Below, piece after piece: positions 29,444 to 40,068 of a DNA stretch of 64,000 bases. The notes under the pieces are model-generated. The model was not told the origin of the DNA. It ran no database searches and was given only the letters and a program-made list of their open reading frames with translations. Numbering within the stretch: position 1 is the first letter of the stretch; every line of letters begins with the position of its first letter. Source of the stretch: Rodentibacter ratti (GTDB taxonomy: Bacteria; Pseudomonadota; Gammaproteobacteria; Enterobacterales; Pasteurellaceae). Made by a program: the position numbers and the translations under genes. Location: NCBI RefSeq assembly GCF_002000485.1, contig NZ_MLAJ01000004.1, forward strand, positions 1-64,000, in the 5' to 3' direction.

Positions 29444-29863
29444 ATGAAAAAAACAACATTACTCAACGCACCACTTTCCCATTGTATTGCCACATTAGGT
29501 CATACCGATAGCATTACTATTTGTGATGCCGGATTACCCATTCCCCGCCAAGTAGAACGCATTGATCTTGCGCTCACTGCCGGTGTGCCAAATTTTTTAC
29601 AAACCTTAGATGTTGTAATCAATGAAATGTTTGTAGAACGTGCAGTGATTGCCGAAGAAATCAAAACTAAAAATCCTCATATTTTGACCGCACTTTTGTC
29701 ACGCTTTAACCAGCTTGAAGCCAGTCAAGGCAATAAAATTCAACTGGAATTTGTGCCACATGAAACGTTTAAACAACATTCCCAAAATAGCAAAGCTATT
29801 GTGCGTAGCGGTGAATGTTCACCTTATGCCAATGTTATTTTGTATTCCGGCGTACCATTTTAA
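29444..29863 (+). CDS. rbsD: D-ribose pyranase
   Basis: A 139-aa cytoplasmic mutarotase interconverting pyran and furan forms of ribose so that RbsK can use it. Family motifs [24 protein letters not shown] (catalytic His and Asp) and the C-terminal [15 protein letters not shown] are intact. AAAGGA precedes the ATG. It is the first gene of rbsDACBKR and contains an uptake sequence. Confidence 0.96.
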   Translation: MKKTTLLNAPLSHCIATLGHTDSITICDAGLPIPRQVERIDLALTAGVPNFLQTLDVVINEMFVERAVIAEEIKTKNPHILTALLSRFNQLEASQGNKIQLEFVPHETFKQHSQNSKAIVRSGECSPYANVILYSGVPF

Positions 29864-29877
29864 TAAAAGGTGAAATG

Positions 29878-31365
29878 ATGGAAACCTTACTCAAAATCAG
29901 TGGTGTAGATAAATCCTTCCCCGGAGTGAAAGCCTTGAGCAATGCCTGTTTATCGGTATATGCCGGTCGGGTGATGGCATTAATGGGGGAAAACGGCGCG
30001 GGAAAATCCACTTTAATGAAGGTGCTAACCGGTATTTATTCCAAGGATGCCGGAACCATTGAATATCTTGGTAAAGAAGTTCTCTTCAAAGGACCAAAAG
30101 CCTCTCAAGAAGCGGGAATTAGCATCATCCACCAAGAATTAAACTTAATCGGTAATTTAACTATTGCAGAAAATATCTTTTTAGGTCGTGAATTTAAAAC
30201 ACAGTGGGGAGCGATCAACTGGCCCCAAATGTACCAAGAAGCCGATAAACTTTTGTCACGTCTAGGCGTAACGCACAGCAGCAAAAAATTATGTTCCGAG
30301 CTTTCTATCGGCGAACAGCAAATGGTAGAAATTGCCAAAGCGCTCAGCTTTAAATCCAAAGTGATCATTATGGATGAACCGACTGATGCATTAACCGATA
30401 CGGAAACAGAGGCTTTATTCAAGGTAATTGGTGAGCTTAAAGCAAAAAAATGCGGCATTGTTTATATTTCTCATCGTTTAAAAGAAATTTTCCAAATCTG
30501 CGATGATGTGACGGTTTTACGTGACGGTCAATTTATTGGCGAGCGTACGGTAGCAGATATTAATGAAGATGATTTAATCGAAATGATGGTCGGTCGCCGA
30601 TTGGACGAACAATATCCCCACCTGACACAAGAAAAAGGTGAATGTGTGTTAGATGTCGCCCACCTCAGTGGAAGCGGTATTGATGATGTTTCGTTTAAAC
30701 TCTATGGCGGTGAAATTGTCGGGGTGTCCGGTTTAATGGGCGCAGGCAGAACAGAATTAGGCAAAGTGCTTTACGGTGCATTGCCAAAAACGGGCGGCAA
30801 AGTGCGGTTAAAAAATCAAGAGATTGAAAATCACCGTCCACAAGATGGGTTAGATCACGGCATCGTCTATATTTCGGAAGATAGAAAAAACGACGGTCTG
30901 ATTTTGGGAATGTCAGTGAAAGAAAATATGTCGCTCACCTCCCTCGACCATTTTTCGCAAAAGGGGCAAATCCGTCACCAAGTGGAAAAAATGGCGGTGG
31001 ATGATTTTATTGAGATGTTTAACATCAAAACCCCAAGCCGGGATCAACAAGTCGGTTTGCTTTCCGGCGGTAACCAACAAAAAGTTGCCATTGCCCGAGG
31101 CTTGATGACACGCCCCAATGTGCTGATTTTAGATGAACCGACACGAGGTGTGGACGTCGGCGCTCGAAAAGAAATTTATCAACTCATCAATGAATTTAAA
31201 AAAGACGGCTTGAGTATTTTAATGATTTCTTCCGATATGCCAGAAGTGCTGGGAATGAGTGATCGCATTTTAGTGATGCGTGAAGGCAAAATCAGTGCGG
31301 AATTTTCTCGTAAAGAGGCAACACAGGAAAAATTATTAGCTGCCGCTATCGGCAAATATGAATAG
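29878..31365 (+). CDS. rbsA: Ribose import ATP-binding protein
   Basis: A 495-aa double-ATPase subunit. The first half has Walker [10 protein letters not shown], signature LSIGEQQ and Walker [12 protein letters not shown]; the second half has [15 protein letters not shown] and [13 protein letters not shown], while its Walker A is degenerate ([10 protein letters not shown]), as is usual for this family. I choose ATG 29878 (second of two adjacent ATGs) behind AAAAGG; the open frame extends upstream into rbsD without support. It energises RbsC. Confidence 0.95.
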   Translation: METLLKISGVDKSFPGVKALSNACLSVYAGRVMALMGENGAGKSTLMKVLTGIYSKDAGTIEYLGKEVLFKGPKASQEAGISIIHQELNLIGNLTIAENIFLGREFKTQWGAINWPQMYQEADKLLSRLGVTHSSKKLCSELSIGEQQMVEIAKALSFKSKVIIMDEPTDALTDTETEALFKVIGELKAKKCGIVYISHRLKEIFQICDDVTVLRDGQFIGERTVADINEDDLIEMMVGRRLDEQYPHLTQEKGECVLDVAHLSGSGIDDVSFKLYGGEIVGVSGLMGAGRTELGKVLYGALPKTGGKVRLKNQEIENHRPQDGLDHGIVYISEDRKNDGLILGMSVKENMSLTSLDHFSQKGQIRHQVEKMAVDDFIEMFNIKTPSRDQQVGLLSGGNQQKVAIARGLMTRPNVLILDEPTRGVDVGARKEIYQLINEFKKDGLSILMISSDMPEVLGMSDRILVMREGKISAEFSRKEATQEKLLAAAIGKYE

Positions 31366-31379
31366 GTAAGGTAAAAATA

Positions 31380-32348
31380 ATGAAAACTGAGACTTCCTGT
31401 TTCCAAATGGGCAAATTTTTAATTGAACAGCGTTCATTTATTGCGCTGATTATTCTTATCGCCATTGTATCCACAATGAACCCGAATTTTTTCAGCGTAG
31501 ATAATATTCTGAATATTTTGCGTCAAACATCAGTCAATGCCATTATCGCTGTGGGAATGACCTTCGTCATTCTAATCGCAGGAATTGATCTTTCCGTGGG
31601 TTCTGTTCTGGCATTAACCGGGGCGATCGCTGCCTCTATGGTAAGCCATGAATTGCCGATTTTACTTGTGGTTCCTATGGTTTTATTACTGGGCACAATT
31701 TTGGGTGGAATCAGCGGTGTTATCGTGGCAAAAGGAAAAGTTCAAGCCTTTATTGCAACCCTTGTTACCATGACCTTATTACGTGGTGTGACGATGGTTT
31801 ATACGGACGGTCGCCCGATTACCACCGGTTTTTCTGACAGTGCCGATGTTTTTTCAACTATCGGTACGGGCTATTTTCTAAGCATTCCAATTCCAATTTG
31901 GATTATGGCTGCGGTATTTGCGATGGCGTGGTATATCTTAAAACATACCCCGATCGGTCGTTACATTTATGCCCTTGGCGGCAATGAATCTGCCACCCAA
32001 CTTTCCGGTATTAATGTGAATAAAATCAAAGTGTTTGTATTCGCCGTGAGCGGTTTTTTATCCGCCCTTGCCGGTCTGATTGTGACCTCTCGCCTTTCCT
32101 CTGCTCAACCGACCGCCGGTGTATCCTATGAACTGGATGCCATTGCCGCTGTTGTAGTGGGCGGAACTAGCCTTATGGGAGGAAAAGGGCGAGTGATGGG
32201 AACCCTCATTGGTGCATTGATTATCGGGTTCTTAAATAATGCCCTGAATTTATTAGATATTTCATCTTACTATCAAATGATAGCAAAAGCGTTGGTTATT
32301 CTGGTTGCTGTTTTAGCCGATAACTATCTTGGTACAAAAAAACTGTAA
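31380..32348 (+). CDS. rbsC: Ribose ABC transporter permease
   Basis: A 322-aa inner-membrane protein with eight to ten hydrophobic segments. Recognised by GMTFVILIAGIDLSVGSVLALTGAIAA near residue 60 and the ATPase-contact region YALGGNESATQLSGINVNKIK. It forms the ribose channel with RbsA and receives ribose from RbsB. It lies 14 nt after rbsA. Confidence 0.95.
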   Translation: MKTETSCFQMGKFLIEQRSFIALIILIAIVSTMNPNFFSVDNILNILRQTSVNAIIAVGMTFVILIAGIDLSVGSVLALTGAIAASMVSHELPILLVVPMVLLLGTILGGISGVIVAKGKVQAFIATLVTMTLLRGVTMVYTDGRPITTGFSDSADVFSTIGTGYFLSIPIPIWIMAAVFAMAWYILKHTPIGRYIYALGGNESATQLSGINVNKIKVFVFAVSGFLSALAGLIVTSRLSSAQPTAGVSYELDAIAAVVVGGTSLMGGKGRVMGTLIGALIIGFLNNALNLLDISSYYQMIAKALVILVAVLADNYLGTKKL

Positions 32349-32370
32349 CTCATTTTAAGGAGAAAAAACG

Positions 32371-33249
32371 ATGAAAAAATTAACCGCACTTACTTCCGCT
32401 GTATTATTAGGTTTATCCCTATCCGGCACGGCTTCCGCACAGGATACCATTGCCCTTGCGGTATCCACATTGGATAACCCTTTCTTCGTCACATTAAAAG
32501 ACGGTGCACAGAAAAAAGCCGATGAATTAGGCTACAAACTCGTTGTACTTGATTCACAAAATGATCCGGCAAAAGAGCTCGCCAACGTAGAAGATTTAAC
32601 AGTGCGCGGTGCAAAAGTGCTTTTAATCAACCCGACAGATTCCGAAGCGGTGGGTAACGCTGTAGCGATTGCGAACCGTAACAATATTCCGGTGATCACC
32701 CTAGATCGCGGTGCCGCCAAAGGAAATGTCGTGAGCCATATTGCTTCAGATAATGTCGCCGGTGGTAAAATGGCAGGGGATTTTATCGCACAAAAATTAG
32801 GTAATGGGGCAAAAGTCATTCAACTTGAAGGAATTGCAGGGACATCTGCGGCACGTGAACGTGGCGAAGGTTTCAAACAAGCGATTGAAACCCATAAATT
32901 CAATGTTCTTGCCAGCCAACCGGCAGATTTTGACCGTACCAAAGGTTTAAACGTAACAGAAAACCTACTTGCCAGCAAAGCAGAGGTGCAAGCGATTTTC
33001 GCCCAAAATGATGAAATGGCATTAGGTGCATTGCGGGCTGTGAATGCCGCCAATAAAAAAGTGCTGATTGTCGGTTTTGACGGCACAGATGATGGCGTCA
33101 AAGCAGTGAAAAGCGGTAAATTAGCAGCGACTATCGCACAACAACCGGAGGTCATCGGTTCATTAGGCGTTGTAACCGCCGATAAAATCTTAAAAGGCGA
33201 AAAAGTGGACGCTAAAATCCCGGTAGATTTAAAAGTAATTAGTGAATAA
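32371..33249 (+). CDS. rbsB: Periplasmic D-ribose-binding protein
   Basis: A 292-aa protein with a signal peptide (residues 1-23, ASA-QDT) and the two-lobed fold of pentose-binding proteins. The mature start [31 protein letters not shown] is close to E. coli RbsB. It also serves as a chemoreceptor ligand in other bacteria. A strong hairpin follows and may protect the abundant rbsB message. Confidence 0.96.
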   Translation: MKKLTALTSAVLLGLSLSGTASAQDTIALAVSTLDNPFFVTLKDGAQKKADELGYKLVVLDSQNDPAKELANVEDLTVRGAKVLLINPTDSEAVGNAVAIANRNNIPVITLDRGAAKGNVVSHIASDNVAGGKMAGDFIAQKLGNGAKVIQLEGIAGTSAARERGEGFKQAIETHKFNVLASQPADFDRTKGLNVTENLLASKAEVQAIFAQNDEMALGALRAVNAANKKVLIVGFDGTDDGVKAVKSGKLAATIAQQPEVIGSLGVVTADKILKGEKVDAKIPVDLKVISE

Positions 33250-33273
33250 TTATTTTCGTCATTTGTATAACGG

Positions 33274-33301
33274 CTGCCACAAGCCTTTAGGTTTGTGGCA
33301 G
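33274..33301 (+). terminator. Hairpin between rbsB and rbsK
   Basis: CTGCCACAAGCC and GGTTTGTGGCAG form a 12-bp stem (one G-U pair) with a TTTA tetraloop. There is no T tract, so it is more likely a 3'-end stabiliser or partial terminator giving higher rbsB than rbsK levels. Confidence 0.7.
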
Positions 33302-33335
33302 AAAATTTGCCATAACAATCAATAAGGATTTCAAT

Positions 33336-34256
33336 ATGAACAAAAAACTGACTGTTCTTGGCAGTATAAACGCCGATCATGTCATATCCGTACCTTATTT
33401 TGCCAAACCGGGAGAAACCCTCACCGGAGAAAATTATCGCATTGCCTATGGCGGGAAAGGAGCAAATCAAGCAGTTGCCGCAGCACGATTAGGGGCTAAC
33501 GTCGCCTTTATTGGCTGTATCGGCAGTGATGGTATTGGTGAGACCATGAAGAATACATTTGCACAGGAAGGGATTGATACCTCACCGATCACGACAATTC
33601 AACAGGAAATGACAGGTATCGCCTTTATTCAAGTTGCGCAATCTGCTGAAAATAGTATTGTTATTGCATCGGGGGCAAATGCTTATTTAGATGAACAAAT
33701 CGTACGCCAAAACGAAGCACAAATTGCGCAATCCGACGGCTTACTGATGCAGCTTGAAACACCGCTTCCGGCAGTGACACTTGCCGCACAAATAGCGAAA
33801 AAACATGGAGTGCAAGTCGTGCTGAATCCGGCACCGGCTCAACCTTTACCCGATAGCTTATTAAGCCAAATTGACATTATTACGCCAAATGAAACGGAAG
33901 CTGAAATTCTTACCGGCGTGCAGGTAACAGACGAGCAAAGTGCGGTCAAATCCGCTGAAGTTTTTCATCAAAAAGGGATAAGCTGTGTGATTATTACGCT
34001 CGGTGCAAAAGGTGTATTTATTAGCCGAAACGGAGAAAACCGCATTATCAAAGGTTTTTCCGTGCAAGCGGTGGATACCACAGCAGCAGGTGATACCTTC
34101 AATGGCGGTTTTGTAACGGCTTTACTGGAAGGGCAATCTTTTGAAGCGGCGATTCGTTTCGCTCAGGCTGCCGCTGCAATAAGCGTTACCCGACCGGGTG
34201 CACAGCCTTCTATTCCGACAAAACAGGAAACCTTAGATTTTCTTCGTGATACTTAA
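33336..34256 (+). CDS. rbsK: Ribokinase
   Basis: A 306-aa PfkB-family kinase phosphorylating ribose to ribose 5-phosphate. The substrate motif YGGKGANQAVAAARLGA and the catalytic ATP motif DTTAAGDTFNGGF are intact. It contains both a Hin-type uptake sequence (33938) and a CAAGCGGT copy (about 34064). It precedes rbsR by 27 nt. Confidence 0.96.
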   Translation: MNKKLTVLGSINADHVISVPYFAKPGETLTGENYRIAYGGKGANQAVAAARLGANVAFIGCIGSDGIGETMKNTFAQEGIDTSPITTIQQEMTGIAFIQVAQSAENSIVIASGANAYLDEQIVRQNEAQIAQSDGLLMQLETPLPAVTLAAQIAKKHGVQVVLNPAPAQPLPDSLLSQIDIITPNETEAEILTGVQVTDEQSAVKSAEVFHQKGISCVIITLGAKGVFISRNGENRIIKGFSVQAVDTTAAGDTFNGGFVTALLEGQSFEAAIRFAQAAAAISVTRPGAQPSIPTKQETLDFLRDT

Positions 34257-34283
34257 AGTGCGGTCAAAAATAGGATTGTTTTT

Positions 34284-35300
34284 ATGGCAACAATGAAAGA
34301 TATTGCGAGATTAGCAAAAGTTTCTACATCCACCGTTTCCCACGTCATCAATGGCTCACGTTTTGTGAGTGAAGAAATCCGTGAAAAAGTCATGGGTGTG
34401 GTGGCAGAACTCAATTACACGCCTTCTGCTGTGGCGCGCAGCTTGAAAGTAAAAGAAACCAAAACGATTGGCTTACTTGTTACTGCGACGAATAATCCTT
34501 TTTTTGCCGAAGTGATGGCAGGGGTAGAACAATATTGCCACCAACACCAATATAATCTCATCATTGCCACCACCGGTGGTGATGCAAAACGACTACAGCA
34601 AAATTTACAAACACTTCTCCATAAACAAGTGGATGGTTTACTGCTAATGTGTGGTGACAGCCGTTTTAACGCCGATACCGAACTGGCAATTTCTGTACCT
34701 TTAGTGATTATGGATTGGTGGTTCAAGGAGCTTAATGCCGATAAAATCCTTGAAAACTCAACATTTGGCGGCTATTTGGCAACAAAAACATTAATTGAAG
34801 CCGGACATCAAAATATTGGCATCATCACAGGTAATCTTAAAAAATCAGTGGCGAAAAACCGTTTGGAAGGGTACAAGAAAGCCTTGTCGGAAGCCGAAAT
34901 CCCATTGAATAATGATTGGCTCATCGAAAGCCATTTTGATTTTGAAGGGGGGATTATCGGTATGCAAAAATTACTTGCGACACCACACCGCCCAACCGCT
35001 GTATTTTGTTGTAGCGATGCCATTGCAGTAGGGGCTTATCAAGTACTTCAACAGCAGGGGTTACGAATTCCGGAGGACATTTCTGTCATCGGTTATGATG
35101 ACATTGAACTTTCCCGCTATCTTTATCCCCCTCTTTCTACCATTAACCAACCCAAAGCCGAATTAGGAAAACTTGCCGTAGAGCTATTGCTCCAACGGAT
35201 AAAAAACCCAAAGGAGCCTTACCAAACACTAACCTTAAGCCCAACCCTAAAATTACGAAAATCAATAAAAAAGATAAATGATAAAAGCAAAATTATTTAA
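34284..35300 (+). CDS. rbsR: Ribose operon repressor, LacI family
   Basis: A 338-aa regulator with an N-terminal helix-turn-helix ([26 protein letters not shown]) and a periplasmic-binding-protein-like effector domain ([21 protein letters not shown]..., [20 protein letters not shown]). It should bind the palindrome at 29407-29422 and release it with ribose. It is the last gene of the operon. Confidence 0.94.
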   Translation: MATMKDIARLAKVSTSTVSHVINGSRFVSEEIREKVMGVVAELNYTPSAVARSLKVKETKTIGLLVTATNNPFFAEVMAGVEQYCHQHQYNLIIATTGGDAKRLQQNLQTLLHKQVDGLLLMCGDSRFNADTELAISVPLVIMDWWFKELNADKILENSTFGGYLATKTLIEAGHQNIGIITGNLKKSVAKNRLEGYKKALSEAEIPLNNDWLIESHFDFEGGIIGMQKLLATPHRPTAVFCCSDAIAVGAYQVLQQQGLRIPEDISVIGYDDIELSRYLYPPLSTINQPKAELGKLAVELLLQRIKNPKEPYQTLTLSPTLKLRKSIKKINDKSKII

Positions 35301-35322
35301 TAATTTTTCGTTACAAATATTA

Positions 35323-35338
35323 TGTGACAAGCTTCACA
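35323..35338. promoter_or_regulatory. CRP site of the tna operon
   Basis: TGTGACAAGCTTCACA matches the CRP consensus TGTGA-N6-TCACA exactly. A TATTAT at 35375-35380 could be the -10, putting CRP in an upstream activator position. The tna operon is catabolite-controlled in E. coli. Confidence 0.85.
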
Positions 35339-35454
35339 AATTAAGAAAATAACAGATGACAGATTTTATTTTTGTATTATTCTGATCTAACTTCGCAGTT
35401 AGAAGTAAGCCGTTAGTAGTATTAAGTTTCTATTTTTCGATAAAGGATTTTAAT

Positions 35455-35526
35455 ATGCTTAACTTACTTTCACCGAACCAAACTTGGGTGCTTATCGATC
35501 CAAGACTCTCCTTCTATTTTCCATAA
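35455..35526 (+). CDS. tnaC: TnaC tryptophan-sensing leader peptide
   Basis: A 23-aa ORF with AAAGGA 7 nt upstream. It has the three residues essential in E. coli TnaC at identical spacing: W11 (W12 in E. coli), D15 (D16) and a C-terminal proline P23 (P24) directly before the stop. With tryptophan bound, such peptides stall the ribosome at the stop codon and block Rho termination. The 98-nt spacer to tnaA begins with a pyrimidine-rich run, fitting a Rho-loading region. Confidence 0.92.
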   Translation: MLNLLSPNQTWVLIDPRLSFYFP

Positions 35527-35624
35527 TCTACCATTCTTTTCTTTCTATTTATTACAGCTCTATTTTCATTTTAGAAAATAATTTTTTACTTAAATTAATC
35601 AGATTAATTTTTGAGGATTTTGCT
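35527..35624 (+). promoter_or_regulatory. tnaC-tnaA spacer with pyrimidine-rich Rho-type region
   Basis: Immediately after the tnaC stop comes a C/T-rich, G-poor stretch (about 35527-35552, for example CATTCTTTTCTTTCTATTT), followed by AT-rich DNA and the tnaA ribosome site GAGGA at 35613-35617. G-poor pyrimidine DNA directly after a stalled stop codon is what the TnaC mechanism needs. Confidence 0.6.
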
Positions 35625-37043
35625 ATGGAAAATTTCAAACATTTACCCGAACCTTTCCGCATTCGTGTTATTGAACCGGTGAAAAGAACAACCCGAGAAT
35701 ATCGAGAAGAAGCAATTTTAAAATCAGGAATGAACCCGTTTTTACTAGATAGTAAAGATGTTTTTATCGATCTTTTAACCGACAGCGGTACCGGTGCGGT
35801 AACACAAGATATGCAGGCTGCAATGTTGCGCGGTGACGAAGCTTACAGCGGCAGCCGTAGCTATTATGCACTGGCAAATGCCGTGAAAGAAATTTTTGGC
35901 TATGAATACACCATCCCAACTCATCAAGGACGAGGTGCGGAACAAATTTATATTCCGGTATTAATTGCCAAACGTGAGCGAGAAAAAGGCTTGGATCGCC
36001 GCAAAATGGTCGTATTTTCCAATTATTTCTTCGATACCACACAAGGTCATAGCCAAATAAATGGGGCAACCGTGCGTAACGTTTATATCAAAGAAGCCTT
36101 TGATACTTCAGTCAAATATCCGTTTAAAGGTAATTTTGATTTAGAAAAATTGGAACAAGGTATTCAAGAAGTCGGTGCGAATAATGTGCCTTATATCGTT
36201 TGTACCATTACTTGTAACTCCGCCGGGGGACAACCTGTTTCCATCGCTAACTTAAAAGGTATGTATGAAATTGCACGGAAATACGATATTCCGGTAATTA
36301 TGGATTCCGCCCGTTTCGCTGAAAATGCCTATTTTATTCAGCAACGTGAAGAAGCTTATAAAGATTGGACAATCGAACAAATCACTTACGAAAGCTATCG
36401 TTATGCCGATTGCTTGGCAATGTCTGCCAAAAAAGATGCCATGGTGCCAATGGGGGGAATTTTAGCCTTTAAAGATCAATCGATGGAAGACGTTTATCAT
36501 GAATGTCGCACCCTTTGTGTCGCACAAGAAGGCTTCCCGACTTATGGTGGCTTAGAAGGCGGTGCAATGGAACGTTTGGCAATAGGTTTACGCGATGGAA
36601 TGCGTCAAGAATGGTTAGCTTATCGCATCGCTCAAATTGAATATTTGGTAGCAGGACTTGAACGCATTGGTGTTGCTTGCCAACAACCCGGTGGACATGC
36701 CGCTTTCGTTGATGCCGGTAAATTATTACCACATATTCCGCCGGAACAATTCCCTGCCCAAGCCCTTTCTTGCGAACTTTATAAAGTTGCCGGTATAAGA
36801 GCGGTCGAAATTGGTTCATTTTTATTAGGGCGTGACCCAAAAACAGGTGAACAATTACCTTGTCCGGCTGAATTATTACGTCTTACGATTCCGCGTGCGA
36901 CCTATACACAAACCCACATGGATTTCATTATTGAAGCCTTCCAAAAGGTGAAAGAAAACGCGGCGAATATTAAAGGGTTAACCTTTACTTATGAGCCTAA
37001 GGTTTTACGTCATTTCACCGCACGATTGAAAGAAGTGGAATAA
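35625..37043 (+). CDS. tnaA: Tryptophanase
   Basis: A 472-aa PLP lyase cleaving tryptophan to indole, pyruvate and ammonia. The PLP-lysine segment is [14 protein letters not shown], and the sequence starts [22 protein letters not shown], as in E. coli. I use ATG 35625 behind GAGGA; the longer open frame from 35484 reads through the leader spacer. Expression should be controlled by TnaC arrest and CRP. Confidence 0.97.
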   Translation: MENFKHLPEPFRIRVIEPVKRTTREYREEAILKSGMNPFLLDSKDVFIDLLTDSGTGAVTQDMQAAMLRGDEAYSGSRSYYALANAVKEIFGYEYTIPTHQGRGAEQIYIPVLIAKREREKGLDRRKMVVFSNYFFDTTQGHSQINGATVRNVYIKEAFDTSVKYPFKGNFDLEKLEQGIQEVGANNVPYIVCTITCNSAGGQPVSIANLKGMYEIARKYDIPVIMDSARFAENAYFIQQREEAYKDWTIEQITYESYRYADCLAMSAKKDAMVPMGGILAFKDQSMEDVYHECRTLCVAQEGFPTYGGLEGGAMERLAIGLRDGMRQEWLAYRIAQIEYLVAGLERIGVACQQPGGHAAFVDAGKLLPHIPPEQFPAQALSCELYKVAGIRAVEIGSFLLGRDPKTGEQLPCPAELLRLTIPRATYTQTHMDFIIEAFQKVKENAANIKGLTFTYEPKVLRHFTARLKEVE

Positions 37044-37133
37044 TAAAATTATCTTAGAAAATGCAGTTCATTTTGAGCTGCATTTTTTTATCAAAGACTT
37101 ATTTCAATACATTGTTATTGATAAGGATGCAAT

Positions 37134-38366
37134 ATGAAAAAACAACCTTCCATTTTCGGTGGTGCCTGTATTATTGCCAGTGTTTGTGTCGGTGCAGGAA
37201 TGCTTGGATTACCCACCTCAGGCGCAGGCGCATGGACAATATGGTCTGCTGTCGCCATTTGTTTAACGATGGTCGTCATGACATTATCAGGTTGGTTATT
37301 ACTTGAGGCGTACTCGACTTATGATTTAAGAGCTTCATTTAGTACTGTCACGAAAGATATGTTGGGTTCAACCATTAATGCGATTAACAATCTTGCCGTC
37401 TATTTCGTAGGGGGAATTTTACTTTATGCTTACACAACCGCATCCGGCGGTATTATAGAAAACTTAATCAAACCATGGATTGACTTGGGCTCCTCCGGAT
37501 TAGCCATTTGTTCGACTATATTCGTACTCGTCTTTTCGTATTTTGTTTGGCACTCCACCCGTATCGTAGATCGAATTTCTGTATTACTTATTGTATTTAT
37601 GGGGATCACTTTTGTTATCAGTATCTATGGTTTAGCGGTTAACATTTCTTTGGATACTCTTTTTGATATTGGCGGAAAAGAGGGCGATTATGCCAAATAT
37701 GCTATTGGGATGTTTCCTGTTGCTTTAACTTCTTTTGGTTACCATCATTCCGTCTGTAGTATGCGTGCGTATTATGGTGAAGAACGGAAGGCAAAATATG
37801 CCATTTTAGGAGGAACAGGAATTGCGCTGACACTTTATCTCATTTGGGTTTTTGTCATTTTTGGCAATCTTCCGCGTGATCAATTTGCCCCTATTTTGGA
37901 GAGCGATGGAAATTTAGACGTATTACTTAATTCCCTCGGTAATGTCATTGAATCAAATACAGTGAAACAAATGATAAATGCGTTTTCCATAGCCGCAATT
38001 TTATCTTCCTTTATTGGAGTAGGATTAGGTGTATTTGATTATCTTGCCGATTTCTTCAAATTTGACGATAGTAAAATCGGACGTACAAAATCTTGGATGG
38101 TCACCTTTTTCCCACCACTTATTATGTCGATCCTATTTCCATTGGGTTTCTTAAAAGCCATTGGCTATGCCGGTGCAGTGGCAACGATTTGGACTTGCAT
38201 TATTCCGGCACTGTTGGTTTATAAATCAAGAAAACGCCACAACACGACAGAATTTCGCGTTGGCGGAGGAAACGGATTAATTATTTTTACTGTTTTATTT
38301 GGCGTATTTGTTGCCATTGTCCACTTTTTAGCGATGTTTAATTATCTACCTAGCTTTAAAGGTTAA
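37134..38366 (+). CDS. tnaB: Tryptophan permease, HAAAP family
   Basis: A 410-aa inner-membrane aromatic amino-acid symporter with about eleven helices. The N-terminal signature GGACIIASVCVGAGMLGLPTSGAGAWTIWS is typical of TnaB/Mtr/TyrP. The position directly after tnaA identifies it as TnaB. It is followed by a bidirectional inverted uptake-sequence terminator. Confidence 0.93.
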   Translation: MKKQPSIFGGACIIASVCVGAGMLGLPTSGAGAWTIWSAVAICLTMVVMTLSGWLLLEAYSTYDLRASFSTVTKDMLGSTINAINNLAVYFVGGILLYAYTTASGGIIENLIKPWIDLGSSGLAICSTIFVLVFSYFVWHSTRIVDRISVLLIVFMGITFVISIYGLAVNISLDTLFDIGGKEGDYAKYAIGMFPVALTSFGYHHSVCSMRAYYGEERKAKYAILGGTGIALTLYLIWVFVIFGNLPRDQFAPILESDGNLDVLLNSLGNVIESNTVKQMINAFSIAAILSSFIGVGLGVFDYLADFFKFDDSKIGRTKSWMVTFFPPLIMSILFPLGFLKAIGYAGAVATIWTCIIPALLVYKSRKRHNTTEFRVGGGNGLIIFTVLFGVFVAIVHFLAMFNYLPSFKG

Positions 38367-38377
38367 TTTTGTAATAA

Positions 38378-38407
38378 AAAAGTGCGGTCATTTTCAACCG
38401 CACTTTT
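38378..38407. terminator. Bidirectional inverted uptake-sequence terminator
   Basis: AAAAGTGCGGT and ACCGCACTTTT with an 8-nt loop, between convergent tnaB and the ABC exporter gene ending at 38410. The A/T flanks are symmetrical, so it can stop both transcripts. Confidence 0.88.
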
Positions 38408-38409
38408 CA

Positions 38410-40068
38410 TTAGGACATTCGCCCATTCTCAATACCAATCACCTGATCACAAATTGCCATAGTAGATTGGCGATGGCTGACGAGAATAATCAGTTTATCT
38501 GCCTTCACATTGCGTAAGGATTGTAAAATGATCGCTTCGTTTAAACTGTCCAGATTGCTTGTCGGCTCATCCAATAAAATAATCGGTGCATTATGTAAAA
38601 AGGCGCGGGCAATGCCGATGCGCTGTTTTTCACCATCGGAAAGATTGCCGCCAAGTTCCGTCATTTTGGTTTGATATCCCTCCGGTAAACTCATAATAAA
38701 ATCATGAATAGATGCTTGTTTTGCCGCTTCAATGATCTGTTCTTGCGTCGCAGAACGATGGGCAAGGCGGATATTTTCTTCAATCGTGTCATTAAAAATA
38801 TAGGTTTGCTGGGTAATATACGCCATATTATCACGCAGACTCGCCGTATTAATGTCCGCAAGTGCTGTGCCGTTAATGGAAATTTTCCCTTTTTGCGGAT
38901 CATAAAAACGCATTAAAAGTTTTAATAATGTACTTTTACCACTGCCGCTTCTGCCGTGAATCCCCAAAATTTGACCTTTTCGTAACTGAAAATTAATGTC
39001 CGTGAGAATGTGTTCATCAGCATAAGAAAAACTCAGATTTTCTACGCTAATTTCAGCAACACTTTCCAAATTGACCGCACTTTCTACATCTTTTAATACG
39101 GGTTGTTCCGCCAGTAAGCTCAATACCCGCTCGCCCGATGCCAACGTTTGCAATAAATTACTGGAAAGATTACTCAAGGCAATCACCGGACCATAACTCG
39201 ACATTAATAAAATCGTGCCTATCAAAAAATTGGCAAAATTAATTTCCTCTAAATAGAACAAAATCAAGCCGGTAAATAGAATGATGATATTGAAGGCAGA
39301 CACCGCTATTTCTGTATAAATTCGTACTTTGCCTTCTTGATCTTTAATTTTGCGAAAAACCTTATCAATGGCTTGACTACGCTGTTGGATTTCCTCTAAA
39401 CGATTCTGCTCATAGCCGAACAGCTGAATTTCTTTCATTCCACGAATACTGTCGAGGAAAAAATCATTCATTTCACCTACCAGTTCGCGATATTGTCTGC
39501 CGTCTTCACGGGCTAATCGGGTGGTGATGATCGGTAAAACCACGCCAATACAAAGATATGCCACAAATGCGACTAAGGCAAACCACAGGGACAGATGGGC
39601 AAATACCGCGACTAAGATCGCTGAGGTAAAAAAGGCGATCATAATCGGCGCAATGGTGTGAGCATAAAATACTTCAAGTAATTCAATATCATTGGTTACC
39701 AGTGAGACAAGTTGCCCGGCTTGTTTATCCTGCAATTTCACAAATGCCAGACGGCGCAAGGCGGAAAAGACTTTATCACGCAATAATGCCAACAATTTAA
39801 AGGCAATATAATGACCGGACATTTGTTCTAAATAACGCAAAACCCCACGGGCAACGGCAAGGGCAATAAGTGCGGTCAAAATTTGGGTTAAATTTAAATG
39901 TCCGTCAAAACCGAGCAAATGCGTCAATCCCATCGCCCCCAGTACCATAATAAAAGTCGCACTTAAAAAACCGAGCGTCCCCATTGTGATAGTAAATACC
40001 ATAATATGTGCGAGGGGTTTTACTAACCGGAGTAACTGCCACATCACTAAAAATCCGTTTTTACGCAT
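38410..40068 (-). CDS. ABC exporter, fused permease-ATPase (CydC-like half)
   Basis: A 552-aa half-transporter: six transmembrane helices (to about residue 320), then an ATPase with Walker A GRSGSGKSTLLKLL, Walker B IILLDEPTSNLD and a degenerate signature LSDGEKQR. It overlaps its partner by 8 nt, so the two form a heterodimer. The pair is CydDC-like, but it sits with a TonB receptor rather than cytochrome bd genes, so heme, siderophore or thiol export/import is possible. I leave the gene symbol blank. Confidence 0.8.
   Translation of the reverse strand: MRKNGFLVMWQLLRLVKPLAHIMVFTITMGTLGFLSATFIMVLGAMGLTHLLGFDGHLNLTQILTALIALAVARGVLRYLEQMSGHYIAFKLLALLRDKVFSALRRLAFVKLQDKQAGQLVSLVTNDIELLEVFYAHTIAPIMIAFFTSAILVAVFAHLSLWFALVAFVAYLCIGVVLPIITTRLAREDGRQYRELVGEMNDFFLDSIRGMKEIQLFGYEQNRLEEIQQRSQAIDKVFRKIKDQEGKVRIYTEIAVSAFNIIILFTGLILFYLEEINFANFLIGTILLMSSYGPVIALSNLSSNLLQTLASGERVLSLLAEQPVLKDVESAVNLESVAEISVENLSFSYADEHILTDINFQLRKGQILGIHGRSGSGKSTLLKLLMRFYDPQKGKISINGTALADINTASLRDNMAYITQQTYIFNDTIEENIRLAHRSATQEQIIEAAKQASIHDFIMSLPEGYQTKMTELGGNLSDGEKQRIGIARAFLHNAPIILLDEPTSNLDSLNEAIILQSLRNVKADKLIILVSHRQSTMAICDQVIGIENGRMS

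Noticed and set aside
34064-34071. CAAGCGGT in rbsK as evidence of transfer
   Set aside because: A single core match encoded by ordinary Gln-Ala-Val codons, without the extended flank, is expected by chance.
35484-35624. Extended tnaA start at 35484
   Set aside because: The extension reads through the tnaC end and the Rho spacer; ATG 35625 has GAGGA and matches TnaA N-termini.
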